Shown in pieces: positions 16,957 through 24,325 of a DNA stretch of 64,000 bases. The stretch spans positions 29,731 to 93,730 of the forward strand of contig JAZQLC010000014.1 of NCBI GenBank assembly GCA_045542485.1, given 5' to 3'. A model generated the notes under the pieces. It was not told the DNA's origin, did no database searches, and was given only the letters and a program-made list of their open reading frames with translations. The position numbers were made by a program, and so were the translations under genes. Each line of letters starts with the position of its first letter. Within the stretch, counting starts at the first letter, position 1. This DNA is from SIG575 sp045542485. GTDB taxonomy: Bacteria; Bacillota; Clostridia; Oscillospirales; Acutalibacteraceae.

Positions 16957-18552
16957 ATGAAAAAAGTATTGGCAATTTTTATGGCAATCGCAATGTTTGT
17001 CACAATGTTCAGCTTTTCAGTAGTAGCTTTTGCTGAAGGCGAAACAGAAAAAGAAGTACTCAACAAGTATCTCGGTACAGCAACAGTTGGTAACTTCGGT
17101 CTTAAATATGACAGAAAACAGGGCGTTATTGCTGACGAAACACACGGTAATTATGCAAAACCCTGGAACCTTCATGTTTTCAATCCTGAAACAGAAATTA
17201 CAGAAGGCAAAATTGCAGCAGTTCAGCCCACAGTAGGCACATCAATCATCGATAAGGTTAACGAATATGCAGCATCAGGCGAATATTCAGCAATCAACAT
17301 CTACCTTACAGCAGATGCAGCAGACGCTATTCTCTTCAAAGGCCTTAAGGGTACTGAAGAAACACCTATCGTTATTTCATCAGATGTAAACAGTGTTGCA
17401 AAGATATACCTTGCTAACTCAATTTCTATTATTGATTGCGAATATGTTACAATCAAGAATGTCTCAGTTGCATCACTCAGCAATGGTATCGTTGTAGAAG
17501 GCTCTTCAGATATCATAATCGAAGGCGTTGACTTCACAAAAATTGGTTTCACAGATTACAATATGCCCATTCCCGTATTGGATGAAAACGGCAATCCCGT
17601 TGAAAACGAGGATGGTACACATCAGGAAACAACTGCAAAGATGGATACAACAGCTCTTTCAGAAAAAGGCTCAGCAGTATTTGTTGGCGCAAACTGTGAC
17701 GGCGTAACAGTTACAGCATGTACATTCTCAGACTGCCGTGCAGGTGTTGTTGCTGATAGTGCAAATCTCGAAGAAGGCGATGTAGCATCAACAGGTGTTG
17801 CAGTTCTCGATTGCTCATTCTCAAATATGTCAGACGCAGCAGTTTATGTAGACAGCACAGACGATGTTGTTGTTGCAGGTGGCTCAGTTACAAAGTCAGG
17901 TAATCTTGTAAACGCATCAGACTATGACGGCGTTGCTTCAGTAGCTAACTTCTATGCAAACAACGCAAAGAACATCACAATTGAAAGAGTTTACTCAACA
18001 GACAACGCAGCTTTCATCGAAGCTTGGGATACAACAGGTAGAGTTCGCTACAATGTTTCAGACCGTGACGGTTCATCATTCGTTGTTGCAGACGAACTCC
18101 TTATCTATAACAACACATTCGTAGCAGCAGCTACACTTGATCTTGCAGCAGTTGTTAAGAACAACATCTTCGATATGAATATGGGCGACAAGGTTCTCGG
18201 CGTTGTTGAAGGTGAAGCAAACTGCTACCACTGGACAAATAAAGGCGACAAAAATTCAATCAAGAAGAATCCTTGGTTTGCTAATGCATGGGATGGCTCA
18301 GTTGAAGGCACATCAGTTGTTGATAACTACATCCTTGCAACAGGTTCACCCTGTATCGGCGCAGGTGTGAAGGTTGAAGAAGATATGGGTACAACAGACT
18401 TCTACGGTAACGAAATCGGCGAAAGTTACAACATCGGTGCTTACGCAGGTGAAGGTGCAGAAGCAACAGTAGAGCTTGTTAGCCAGTTCGTTGATACATT
18501 CAACTATATCTTCGCTCTCATCAAGAACTTCTTCGAAAATCTCTTTGCTTGA
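16957..18552 (+). CDS. Secreted right-handed parallel beta-helix protein
   Basis: 531 residues. Signal peptide to about residue 27 (VVAFA). The body has repeated short beta strands with the rhythm of pectate-lyase-like parallel beta helices, for example YVTIKNVSVASLSNGIVVEG, DIIIEGVDFTKIG, CDGVTVTACTFSDC and DDVVVAGGSVTKSG. It ends with a domain including FYGNEIGESYNIGAYAGEG, common in such proteins, and an amphipathic tail (FNYIFALIKNFFENLFA). No catalytic residues can be named; it may be a polysaccharide lyase, hydrolase or structural protein. AAGGAGG (16939-16945) sets the start. Codon use is strongly biased (ACA, GCA, GTT, ATC), like the ribosomal genes at the right end, which suggests high expression. 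Confidence 0.8.
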   Translation: MKKVLAIFMAIAMFVTMFSFSVVAFAEGETEKEVLNKYLGTATVGNFGLKYDRKQGVIADETHGNYAKPWNLHVFNPETEITEGKIAAVQPTVGTSIIDKVNEYAASGEYSAINIYLTADAADAILFKGLKGTEETPIVISSDVNSVAKIYLANSISIIDCEYVTIKNVSVASLSNGIVVEGSSDIIIEGVDFTKIGFTDYNMPIPVLDENGNPVENEDGTHQETTAKMDTTALSEKGSAVFVGANCDGVTVTACTFSDCRAGVVADSANLEEGDVASTGVAVLDCSFSNMSDAAVYVDSTDDVVVAGGSVTKSGNLVNASDYDGVASVANFYANNAKNITIERVYSTDNAAFIEAWDTTGRVRYNVSDRDGSSFVVADELLIYNNTFVAAATLDLAAVVKNNIFDMNMGDKVLGVVEGEANCYHWTNKGDKNSIKKNPWFANAWDGSVEGTSVVDNYILATGSPCIGAGVKVEEDMGTTDFYGNEIGESYNIGAYAGEGAEATVELVSQFVDTFNYIFALIKNFFENLFA

Positions 18553-18590
18553 TTTTGAAAAGTAATCTGATTATAGCAGAATAAATTCAG

Positions 18591-18618
18591 ACAGCCCTCT
18601 TGGAAACAAGGGGGCTGT
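18591..18618 (+). terminator. Terminator of the beta-helix gene
   Basis: 11-bp stem (18591-18601 with 18608-18618, core ACAGCCCTC/GGGGGCTGT), 6-nt loop, then TTTTTCTTTTT. Confidence 0.9.
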
Positions 18619-18837
18619 TTTTCTTTTTGGAAAGGCGATTTTTATCAATGATAATCTCCTTTGGATTTTCACGGTTATAATTAAAAATCCGGATTGAAGA
18701 ATGACAGTTTATCTTTTGTATTAAATCCGGTTTTGAGCGTTTCAACGAAATGTACAATTTTTTGACCTAAATGCATATTTTTGACCCGTATTTTTAGAAA
18801 AAACTGACAAACTTAATAATTTTTTATAAAATAAGTA
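18619..18837 (+). other. AT-rich intergenic stretch with direct repeat TTTTTGACC
   Basis: No coding potential or RNA gene recognised. Two copies of TTTTTGACC start near 18758 and 18777, about two helical turns apart, 60-80 nt before the next promoter. Neither has a -10 at proper spacing, so they may be an operator rather than promoters. Confidence 0.35.
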
Positions 18838-18866
18838 TTTACTTTTTGCCAAACCTGTGGTAAGAT
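18838..18866 (+). promoter_or_regulatory. Promoter of the dockerin protein gene
   Basis: TTTACT (18838-18843), 17-nt spacer, extended TGG plus TAAGAT (18861-18866). The start point would be near 18873. Confidence 0.65.
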
Positions 18867-18872
18867 GATACT

Positions 18873-19010
18873 GCGAAGTAGTGTGAACATCTGCTTTTAG
18901 TAGGTTATACCCTTTTGGCGGACGAACCTGAAGTATTGTTACAAAGCTTTGCGGTATAAGTCACACATTCAGCCCGTCTGAACGAAGTGGCGGGTAATAT
19001 TCACGGAGGT
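18873..19010 (+). promoter_or_regulatory. Structured 5' leader of the dockerin protein gene, candidate riboregulator
   Basis: About 140 nt of untranslated leader. Pairings seen by eye: GTGTGA (18881-18886) with TCACAC (18961-18966) closes a multibranch region that holds AGGTT (18902-18906) with AACCT (18925-18929) and the palindrome CAAAGCTTTG (18942-18951); then CCCGTC (18973-18978) with GGCGGG (18989-18994), just before the ribosome binding site GGAGGTG (19005-19011). I could not match it to c-di-GMP, TPP, SAM or other riboswitches I know. No terminator T-run follows, so any control would be on translation or mRNA stability. Confidence 0.45.
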
Positions 19011-19020
19011 GTTTTACAAA

Positions 19021-22000
19021 ATGAAACAGGCAAAAAAAATGTTGTGTATGCTTCTTGTAATGCTCCTTGCTTTCTCAACAGTTAGCATCGGCGTAAGCGC
19101 AGCATATACAAGCTATGCGTCTCCCTCAGGTTATTCATTGCACGAAGAACCTCTTCTCTCAACAGAACAGAGAAGCTCACAGCTCCTCGACTTTGTTGAC
19201 GCAATGCTCTATGATATGAGAGACGACCTTTACATCGACATCACAGTTATGAAGCTCGACTTCACAAGTGTTGACAAGGCTCTTGACACAGTTGCAGGTC
19301 TTAAAAGTGCAGCAGGTCTTGTTGGCGGTGACGTTAATAAGCTCGACTTTGACGCAGTTCCCTCAACAAGAAGAGGTACTGCAGGTAAGACAGACCTTGA
19401 CATCCTCTTCGAACTCCTCTATTTCCTCAACGAGAACAGAGGTATCGTAGGTAAATTCCTCAGAGGAAATCTTGACCTTGGTATCATCGCATCTTTCGTA
19501 GATCTTGATTTTGACGTTCATAAAATGCTTATAGATATGCTTTATGAAATGATGGTTGATGAATCTTACGATCCTGATGTAACTTCACTTGATTACAACA
19601 CATGGACGGCTGATAAAGTTCTTCAGCACGGTATTGATGTCCTCCTTCTTGGCGGCACAGCAGCTGACGGTGACATTGAAGAAGGCTTCCTTCCCTCAAT
19701 GGCAGGTAAGACAAACATCAACACACAGACAATGTGGACTCTTATTGAAAATGCAGCTAATGCTGCTACAAAAGACCTTCTTCTTCCCTTTATCAAGAAC
19801 GACCTCGGTGCTCTTCTTGAGGAAGCTAAGGCTGCAAATCCCTCAGACGCTTGGAGACTTATCGATATTTCTAAGCTCAACCTTGACAACTATGTATGGG
19901 GCCAGTATGATCCTACAAACGGTATCGTTGCTGAACTCAACCACTTCCTCTATGTAGTTATCAACCAGGTTTGGACAGGCGACGATTTCTGGGTAGACGG
20001 CGGTAACGATAAGCTCGAAGAAAACCTTGCTTCAGCTATCAAAATCGTTTACAAGGAGCTCGGTACTCTTATCCTTCCTCCCTCAGCAGAATTCCTTCCT
20101 CAGGAAGAAATTGATGCTATGAACTTCCAGGAACTCGTTTCATATGTTGCTATGCAGTTCCTCCGTTCAGAAATGCCCTACCTTCTCTTCGAGACAGCTG
20201 ATGAAACTGTAGAAGTTCCCACAGATAATCTCGCTGCACTCGCTTGTACAATTGCATATTCAATTATTGCTGAACTTCCCATCAATGTTAACTATATGGA
20301 AAACTTCGAGTATGGTTACATTGAATGGAATAAAGAAACAGCTCTTGATATGGTAGCTGATATCGGCGCTTACTACCTCAATGGTGCTCTTCCCATCAAG
20401 ATCAACTATGGTGAAGGCGTAGAAATGCTCATGACAAAACTTGTTAACTGGGCTCTCGGTGATAGCAACTTCGGTGGTTTCTTCGCTGGTTGCGGTGTTT
20501 CAGACTCTGACTCACCCTGGCAGAAGATTGACAAGACTGTTCTTGCAGTTCTTCCTCTCCACAAGATTCTCGGTGGCGGCGCAGAAGGTTCATATGACCT
20601 TATTATGAACAAGCTTCTTGACAACATTCTTACTCTTAACCTTGAAGGTATCCTCAGCCTTCTCTACAAAGCTGATTATAGCCTTCTTCATAAGACAGCT
20701 CCCAAATTCATCATTGATATCGTTAACCGTGTTCTCAATGTTATCGTTGCAAGAAACACTCAGCCCGAAATCTTCCTTACATCACACACATCAATCGATG
20801 CTCTTATCCAGAACTCTAACCTTGGAACATCTGCAGAAAAACTTCTCAACGGTCTTTACAATGCAGGTAGATACAAATACTTCTGGTCATCACTTCTTCC
20901 CATTCTCAATCCTCTTCTTATTGATGAGAGCGGATACAGCTATAACGTAAAGACTCCTCCCGCAGGCTATCCTGTAACAACACTTGACGGCCTTCAGGCA
21001 CACATCGAGTCTATGGAAGCAGCTTTGGATGCTCCCGATGATGTATATGACACTGATGCAACAAAATGGAATGAAGCTGAGGACTACGAACTCTGGAGAT
21101 ATGATCAGCTTGAGGCTGCTATCGACGATGCATGGGATGTTATCGACGGATACAACGGTGCAGTTGCTTGGGTAGAAGAAGCTAATGCTCGTCTTGCTGA
21201 AGCTAACGCATCAGGCGATGCAACAGCTATCACAGATGCACAGACAAACCTTGCAGATGCACAGGCAGAACTTGCATCTTATAACGCTACAAAATATGCT
21301 AACGCAGCATATGCAATTGACTACTATGCAGATAAGGCAGTTAACGACCAGAACATCGCTGAGGTTGCTCACCTTCAGTATGTAGTTTACATCATTGAAT
21401 ACGCTAAGTACTATGATGAAAGCGCATATCCCGCAGATGTTTGGGAGAACTATCAGAATGCTCTTAATCATGCATATGAAATCCTTGCTATTTCTCCTGA
21501 CGCAGGCGGTTCAGCTAACCCCGAACTTAAACAGTCAATGGTTAACGCAGCAAGAAGAAACCTTCTTGACGCTATGAGACTTCTTGAAATCGACCTTGCT
21601 GACCTTACAGCTCTTATCGAAAAACTTGCTGAAGCTAAACTTGCTGATACAGAAGGCAAGACAGAGGAATCAGTTGCTCGTCTTAACGAGCTTATCGCAA
21701 AAGCTGAAGAATTTGCAGCAGGTTCATGGATCATCGACTATCAGGCTGAAATCGACGAGCTTGTTGAAGATCTTCAGGCAGCTATCGACGGTCTTGAAGA
21801 TTTCGTAGCAGCAATTGTTCCTGAACTCAATAAGATTAAGGAAGAAATCAAGACTGCTACTGTAAACGGCGAAGAACTTATCTACAATCTCGCTACAAAT
21901 CTTACTCCTGACGCACTTCTCAGCCAGTTCGTTAACTCAGACGATAACGGTACTCTTGAAGTTGAAACAGTAGTTGATGGCGTTGTTGGTACAGGTTCAA

Positions 22001-22269
22001 CACTTGTCCTTAAAGATAAGGACGGCAAAGTTGTTGAAGAATACGAAGTAGTTATCTTCGGTGACGCAAACGGTGACGGTATTGTTGACGTAATGGATAC
22101 ACTTTATCTTGATCTTTACACAACATATCAGTCTAACTTTGCAAACGGCAGTGCTCAGTGGTATGCTCTTAACCTCAACGGTCAGGGCGATGTTGATGCA
22201 GCTGACAAGGTTATCCTTGATAACTATGCAAACTTTGCAGGTACAATCGATCAGGGTTCTGTTTATTAA
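19021..22269 (+). CDS. Large secreted protein with C-terminal dockerin-like module
   Basis: 1082 residues from ATG 19021 (GGAGGTG 9 nt upstream; the GTG at 19009 lies in it). Signal peptide to about residue 28 (GVSA). Residues about 30-650 are unrecognised, rich in Leu/Asn/Asp and predicted mostly helical. Residues about 660-940 are Ala/Glu-rich helices resembling FIVAR-type bundles. The end (about 1014-1082) is dockerin type I-like: repeat 1 GDANGDGIVDVMDTLYLD keeps the calcium ligands; repeat 2 LNLNGQGDVDAADKVILD has Gln at the third ligand position and is degenerate. Dockerins bind cohesins on scaffoldins, so the protein is probably docked on a cell-surface complex; no cohesin is encoded here. 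Codon bias suggests very high expression. Confidence 0.8.
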   Translation: MKQAKKMLCMLLVMLLAFSTVSIGVSAAYTSYASPSGYSLHEEPLLSTEQRSSQLLDFVDAMLYDMRDDLYIDITVMKLDFTSVDKALDTVAGLKSAAGLVGGDVNKLDFDAVPSTRRGTAGKTDLDILFELLYFLNENRGIVGKFLRGNLDLGIIASFVDLDFDVHKMLIDMLYEMMVDESYDPDVTSLDYNTWTADKVLQHGIDVLLLGGTAADGDIEEGFLPSMAGKTNINTQTMWTLIENAANAATKDLLLPFIKNDLGALLEEAKAANPSDAWRLIDISKLNLDNYVWGQYDPTNGIVAELNHFLYVVINQVWTGDDFWVDGGNDKLEENLASAIKIVYKELGTLILPPSAEFLPQEEIDAMNFQELVSYVAMQFLRSEMPYLLFETADETVEVPTDNLAALACTIAYSIIAELPINVNYMENFEYGYIEWNKETALDMVADIGAYYLNGALPIKINYGEGVEMLMTKLVNWALGDSNFGGFFAGCGVSDSDSPWQKIDKTVLAVLPLHKILGGGAEGSYDLIMNKLLDNILTLNLEGILSLLYKADYSLLHKTAPKFIIDIVNRVLNVIVARNTQPEIFLTSHTSIDALIQNSNLGTSAEKLLNGLYNAGRYKYFWSSLLPILNPLLIDESGYSYNVKTPPAGYPVTTLDGLQAHIESMEAALDAPDDVYDTDATKWNEAEDYELWRYDQLEAAIDDAWDVIDGYNGAVAWVEEANARLAEANASGDATAITDAQTNLADAQAELASYNATKYANAAYAIDYYADKAVNDQNIAEVAHLQYVVYIIEYAKYYDESAYPADVWENYQNALNHAYEILAISPDAGGSANPELKQSMVNAARRNLLDAMRLLEIDLADLTALIEKLAEAKLADTEGKTEESVARLNELIAKAEEFAAGSWIIDYQAEIDELVEDLQAAIDGLEDFVAAIVPELNKIKEEIKTATVNGEELIYNLATNLTPDALLSQFVNSDDNGTLEVETVVDGVVGTGSTLVLKDKDGKVVEEYEVVIFGDANGDGIVDVMDTLYLDLYTTYQSNFANGSAQWYALNLNGQGDVDAADKVILDNYANFAGTIDQGSVY

Positions 22270-22312
22270 TAGATAACCCGGCTTCGGTTAGCTCATTAAA
22301 TAAAAACTATGG

Positions 22313-22344
22313 TCCGGGACAGTGGAGACCTCCACTGTCCCGGA
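22313..22344 (+). terminator. Hairpin after the dockerin gene
   Basis: Perfect 14-bp stem (22313-22326 with 22331-22344, core TCCGGGACAGTGGA) and a 4-nt loop, followed by only TTT. Probably a terminator or 3'-end stabiliser of an abundant transcript. Confidence 0.75.
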
Positions 22345-22414
22345 TTTAGAATTTTATAAAAAGTTTAGCTGCAAAAACATATTATATTTTTTAATTATTG
22401 TTTATACAATATAA

Positions 22415-22443
22415 TTGACCTTTAAGAAAATTGATGTTATAAT
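22415..22443 (+). promoter_or_regulatory. Promoter of the DUF4474 gene
   Basis: TTGACC (22415-22420), 17-nt spacer, extended TGT plus TATAAT (22438-22443). Confidence 0.85.
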
Positions 22444-22480
22444 AAATGCATATTTTACTGTACTCTGAGGAGGTGAGACT

Positions 22481-23446
22481 ATGAGTAAAAACAAAATCAT
22501 AAATTTAGTCGCAATTTTTGTTGCAGTTGCAATTGTAGCAACAACAAGTGTAGTTTTAGTTAAACAATATAGTGATAACGGCTCCGATGTAACAAAAGAA
22601 AGCGTTACTGCTTTCCAGATAATCGGTAATTCAGATTCAGAGAATTCAGATAATCAGACGCATATCGACGCTGACAAGGATGCGGAACAAGGAACAGATA
22701 ATGTTACAGATAAACACGGTAACACAGTTACAAATAAAGTCGATAGTTCGGTTGATAAACCTTCAAATACAGTCACAATGAGACCCTCATACGAGACAAC
22801 ATCAAAAATCACTGCTTCGACTCCGGTGAATCAGGACACTGCTTCTCAGCAGGCAGGTGCTTTCGGTTTCACATGGGATGCTGCAGCCGGTGTTTTCTAT
22901 TCAACATCAGACCCGTGGCAGAGACAGTTTGGCTACAACCAGTATTACGATAAAATGGGTGGCTATGTAATGCTCTTCTACGATACCGTAAGAGTTAAAT
23001 TCAATTACGGTGGTTATGACTGGCTTGTTCAGTTCTGGAAAGGTCAGTACGGTTTCCTTCTTCTCGGCGCAGAAGCCGGTGTTTACTACAAAGAAGAAGG
23101 CAATTCAACTTCACATTATGTGTGTACGGATAATACAAAACGTCTTAAAATCGGATACACCTGTTACAATAAAGGTGAGGTTCTTTTTGACAGACCATAT
23201 CAGGATACATGGTGGTTGACCGGTTTCGTTCCCGGCAGACTCGATAAATTCGCTGACAGAAGCCAGATGAAGATGAAAATCCGCATCACACTCAAGGATG
23301 CAGCTATGAGAGATGCGTTTGTTGAGGCGCTTACTTCCCCGGGCGTAGGATTTACAGAAGGTAATGCGGTATCACCCGATACTTTCTACACAAGCGGTAA
23401 CGACGTTTACCTTATGTGGCAAACTGACCGAAGTAAGACATCCTGA
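22481..23446 (+). CDS. Membrane-anchored DUF4474 domain protein
   Basis: 321 residues. An N-terminal transmembrane helix (about 7-28) without a clear cleavage site is followed by a Thr/Asn/Asp-rich linker (about 35-120) and a globular domain (about 125-318) with the features of DUF4474: FTWDAAAGVFYSTSDPWQR, FGYNQYYDKMGG, VKFNYGGYDWLVQFWKGQYG, GAEAGVYY, and WWLTGFVPGRLDKFADRS. The function of DUF4474 is unknown; it is widespread in Clostridia, usually as an exported or membrane protein. It starts at ATG 22481 after GAGGAGGTGAG. It has its own promoter and is monocistronic, in a run of exported protein genes. Confidence 0.75.
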   Translation: MSKNKIINLVAIFVAVAIVATTSVVLVKQYSDNGSDVTKESVTAFQIIGNSDSENSDNQTHIDADKDAEQGTDNVTDKHGNTVTNKVDSSVDKPSNTVTMRPSYETTSKITASTPVNQDTASQQAGAFGFTWDAAAGVFYSTSDPWQRQFGYNQYYDKMGGYVMLFYDTVRVKFNYGGYDWLVQFWKGQYGFLLLGAEAGVYYKEEGNSTSHYVCTDNTKRLKIGYTCYNKGEVLFDRPYQDTWWLTGFVPGRLDKFADRSQMKMKIRITLKDAAMRDAFVEALTSPGVGFTEGNAVSPDTFYTSGNDVYLMWQTDRSKTS

Positions 23447-23484
23447 TAAGTAAAAATTTGGCAATATAAATATTGTAAAAACTA

Positions 23485-23513
23485 TTGACATTATACTTTA
23501 AATGAAGTATACT
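23485..23513 (+). promoter_or_regulatory. Promoter of the wall-anchored protein gene
   Basis: TTGACA (23485-23490), 17-nt spacer, TATACT (23508-23513). A leader of about 50 nt follows, with a short GGGT/ACCC hairpin (about 23528-23542). Confidence 0.85.
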
Positions 23514-23571
23514 TATGTATGTTAGTAGGGTGAACTATACCCATATTCATTATTGAAAGGAATGTAGTGAA

Positions 23572-24219
23572 ATGAAAAAAGTACTTAGTGTCCTTCTCGC
23601 AGTTGTAATCTGCCTTGCTTTCTCAACAATGGCTTTCGCAACTGAAGAAACAACAGCAATTAATACCGAAGAACTCAGCAACCTCGTTGACGATATCGTT
23701 GGCGCAGCAGGCGAAGGCGATCTCGAAGGCGTAGCAAACGCTGTTCAGATTAACGCTGACAAACTCTATGAGGCTTTTGGCGACATCGTTGAAGGTGCAG
23801 ACACAGTTGCAGCTGACGAAGCAGCAGACTATGTTATCACAGCTATTAGCGAACTCACAGGTGCTGACATGGAAAACGTTAGAGAAATCGTTATGGATGC
23901 TATCGATGAATACGGTCTTGAGAACGTAGAAATCGTTGAATCAAGCGCAGTTGCAGGTCTTATCGACAATATTCTTGAAAGACTTGAAGCTCTCGGCATC
24001 GACACAGATCCTATCGTTGACACACTCGGCGAAAGCAAAGTAGCTGGTGCTATCATCGGTATCTACACAGGTGAAGAAGAGACAGTTACAGAACCCGATG
24101 CTCCCGTTGAAGAGCCCGAAATCCCCGTAACAGGTCAGGCTTCATCACTTGCAGCATTCGCAGTTCTTGCAGTTGCAGCAGCTGGTGCATATGTTTGCAC
24201 AAGAAAAAAGGCTGAATAA
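23572..24219 (+). CDS. Small surface protein with sortase-type C-terminal anchor
   Basis: 215 residues. Signal peptide to about residue 23 (MAFA). The mature part is acidic and helical (NTEELSNLVDDIVGAAGEG and similar), with no recognised domain. The C-terminus has the sorting-signal layout: a Pro/Glu-rich segment, IPVTG, a hydrophobic helix (AAFAVLAVAAAGAYV) and a basic tail (CTRKKAE). IPVTG is an LPxTG variant with Ile at position 1, so a sortase outside the window would be expected to attach it to the wall. Codon bias again points to high expression. Confidence 0.7.
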   Translation: MKKVLSVLLAVVICLAFSTMAFATEETTAINTEELSNLVDDIVGAAGEGDLEGVANAVQINADKLYEAFGDIVEGADTVAADEAADYVITAISELTGADMENVREIVMDAIDEYGLENVEIVESSAVAGLIDNILERLEALGIDTDPIVDTLGESKVAGAIIGIYTGEEETVTEPDAPVEEPEIPVTGQASSLAAFAVLAVAAAGAYVCTRKKAE

Positions 24220-24242
24220 TTAAAGTCTTAATACAAAAATAT

Positions 24243-24267
24243 AGCGAGTATCATTACGATACTCGCT
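24243..24267 (+). terminator. Terminator of the anchored protein gene
   Basis: 10-bp stem AGCGAGTATC/GATACTCGCT with a 5-nt loop, followed by seven Ts. Confidence 0.92.
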
Positions 24268-24285
24268 TTTTTTGCGTAAATAAGT

Positions 24286-24317
24286 AATCCGACAGACTGC
24301 TTTCAGGCTGCCGGATT
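24286..24317 (-). terminator. Terminator of the minus-strand glycosidase operon
   Basis: Stem AATCCGACAG (24286-24295) with CTGCCGGATT (24308-24317), one mismatch. Its sequence closely resembles the rfbD terminator at 9349-9376. Confidence 0.55.
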
Positions 24318-24325
24318 ATTTTAGT

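Noticed and set aside
18838..19020. c-di-GMP, TPP or SAM riboswitch in the dockerin leader
   Set aside because: I looked for the conserved cores (for example GGGACGCAAAGCC or CTGATGAG-type elements) and did not find them; only general secondary structure remains.
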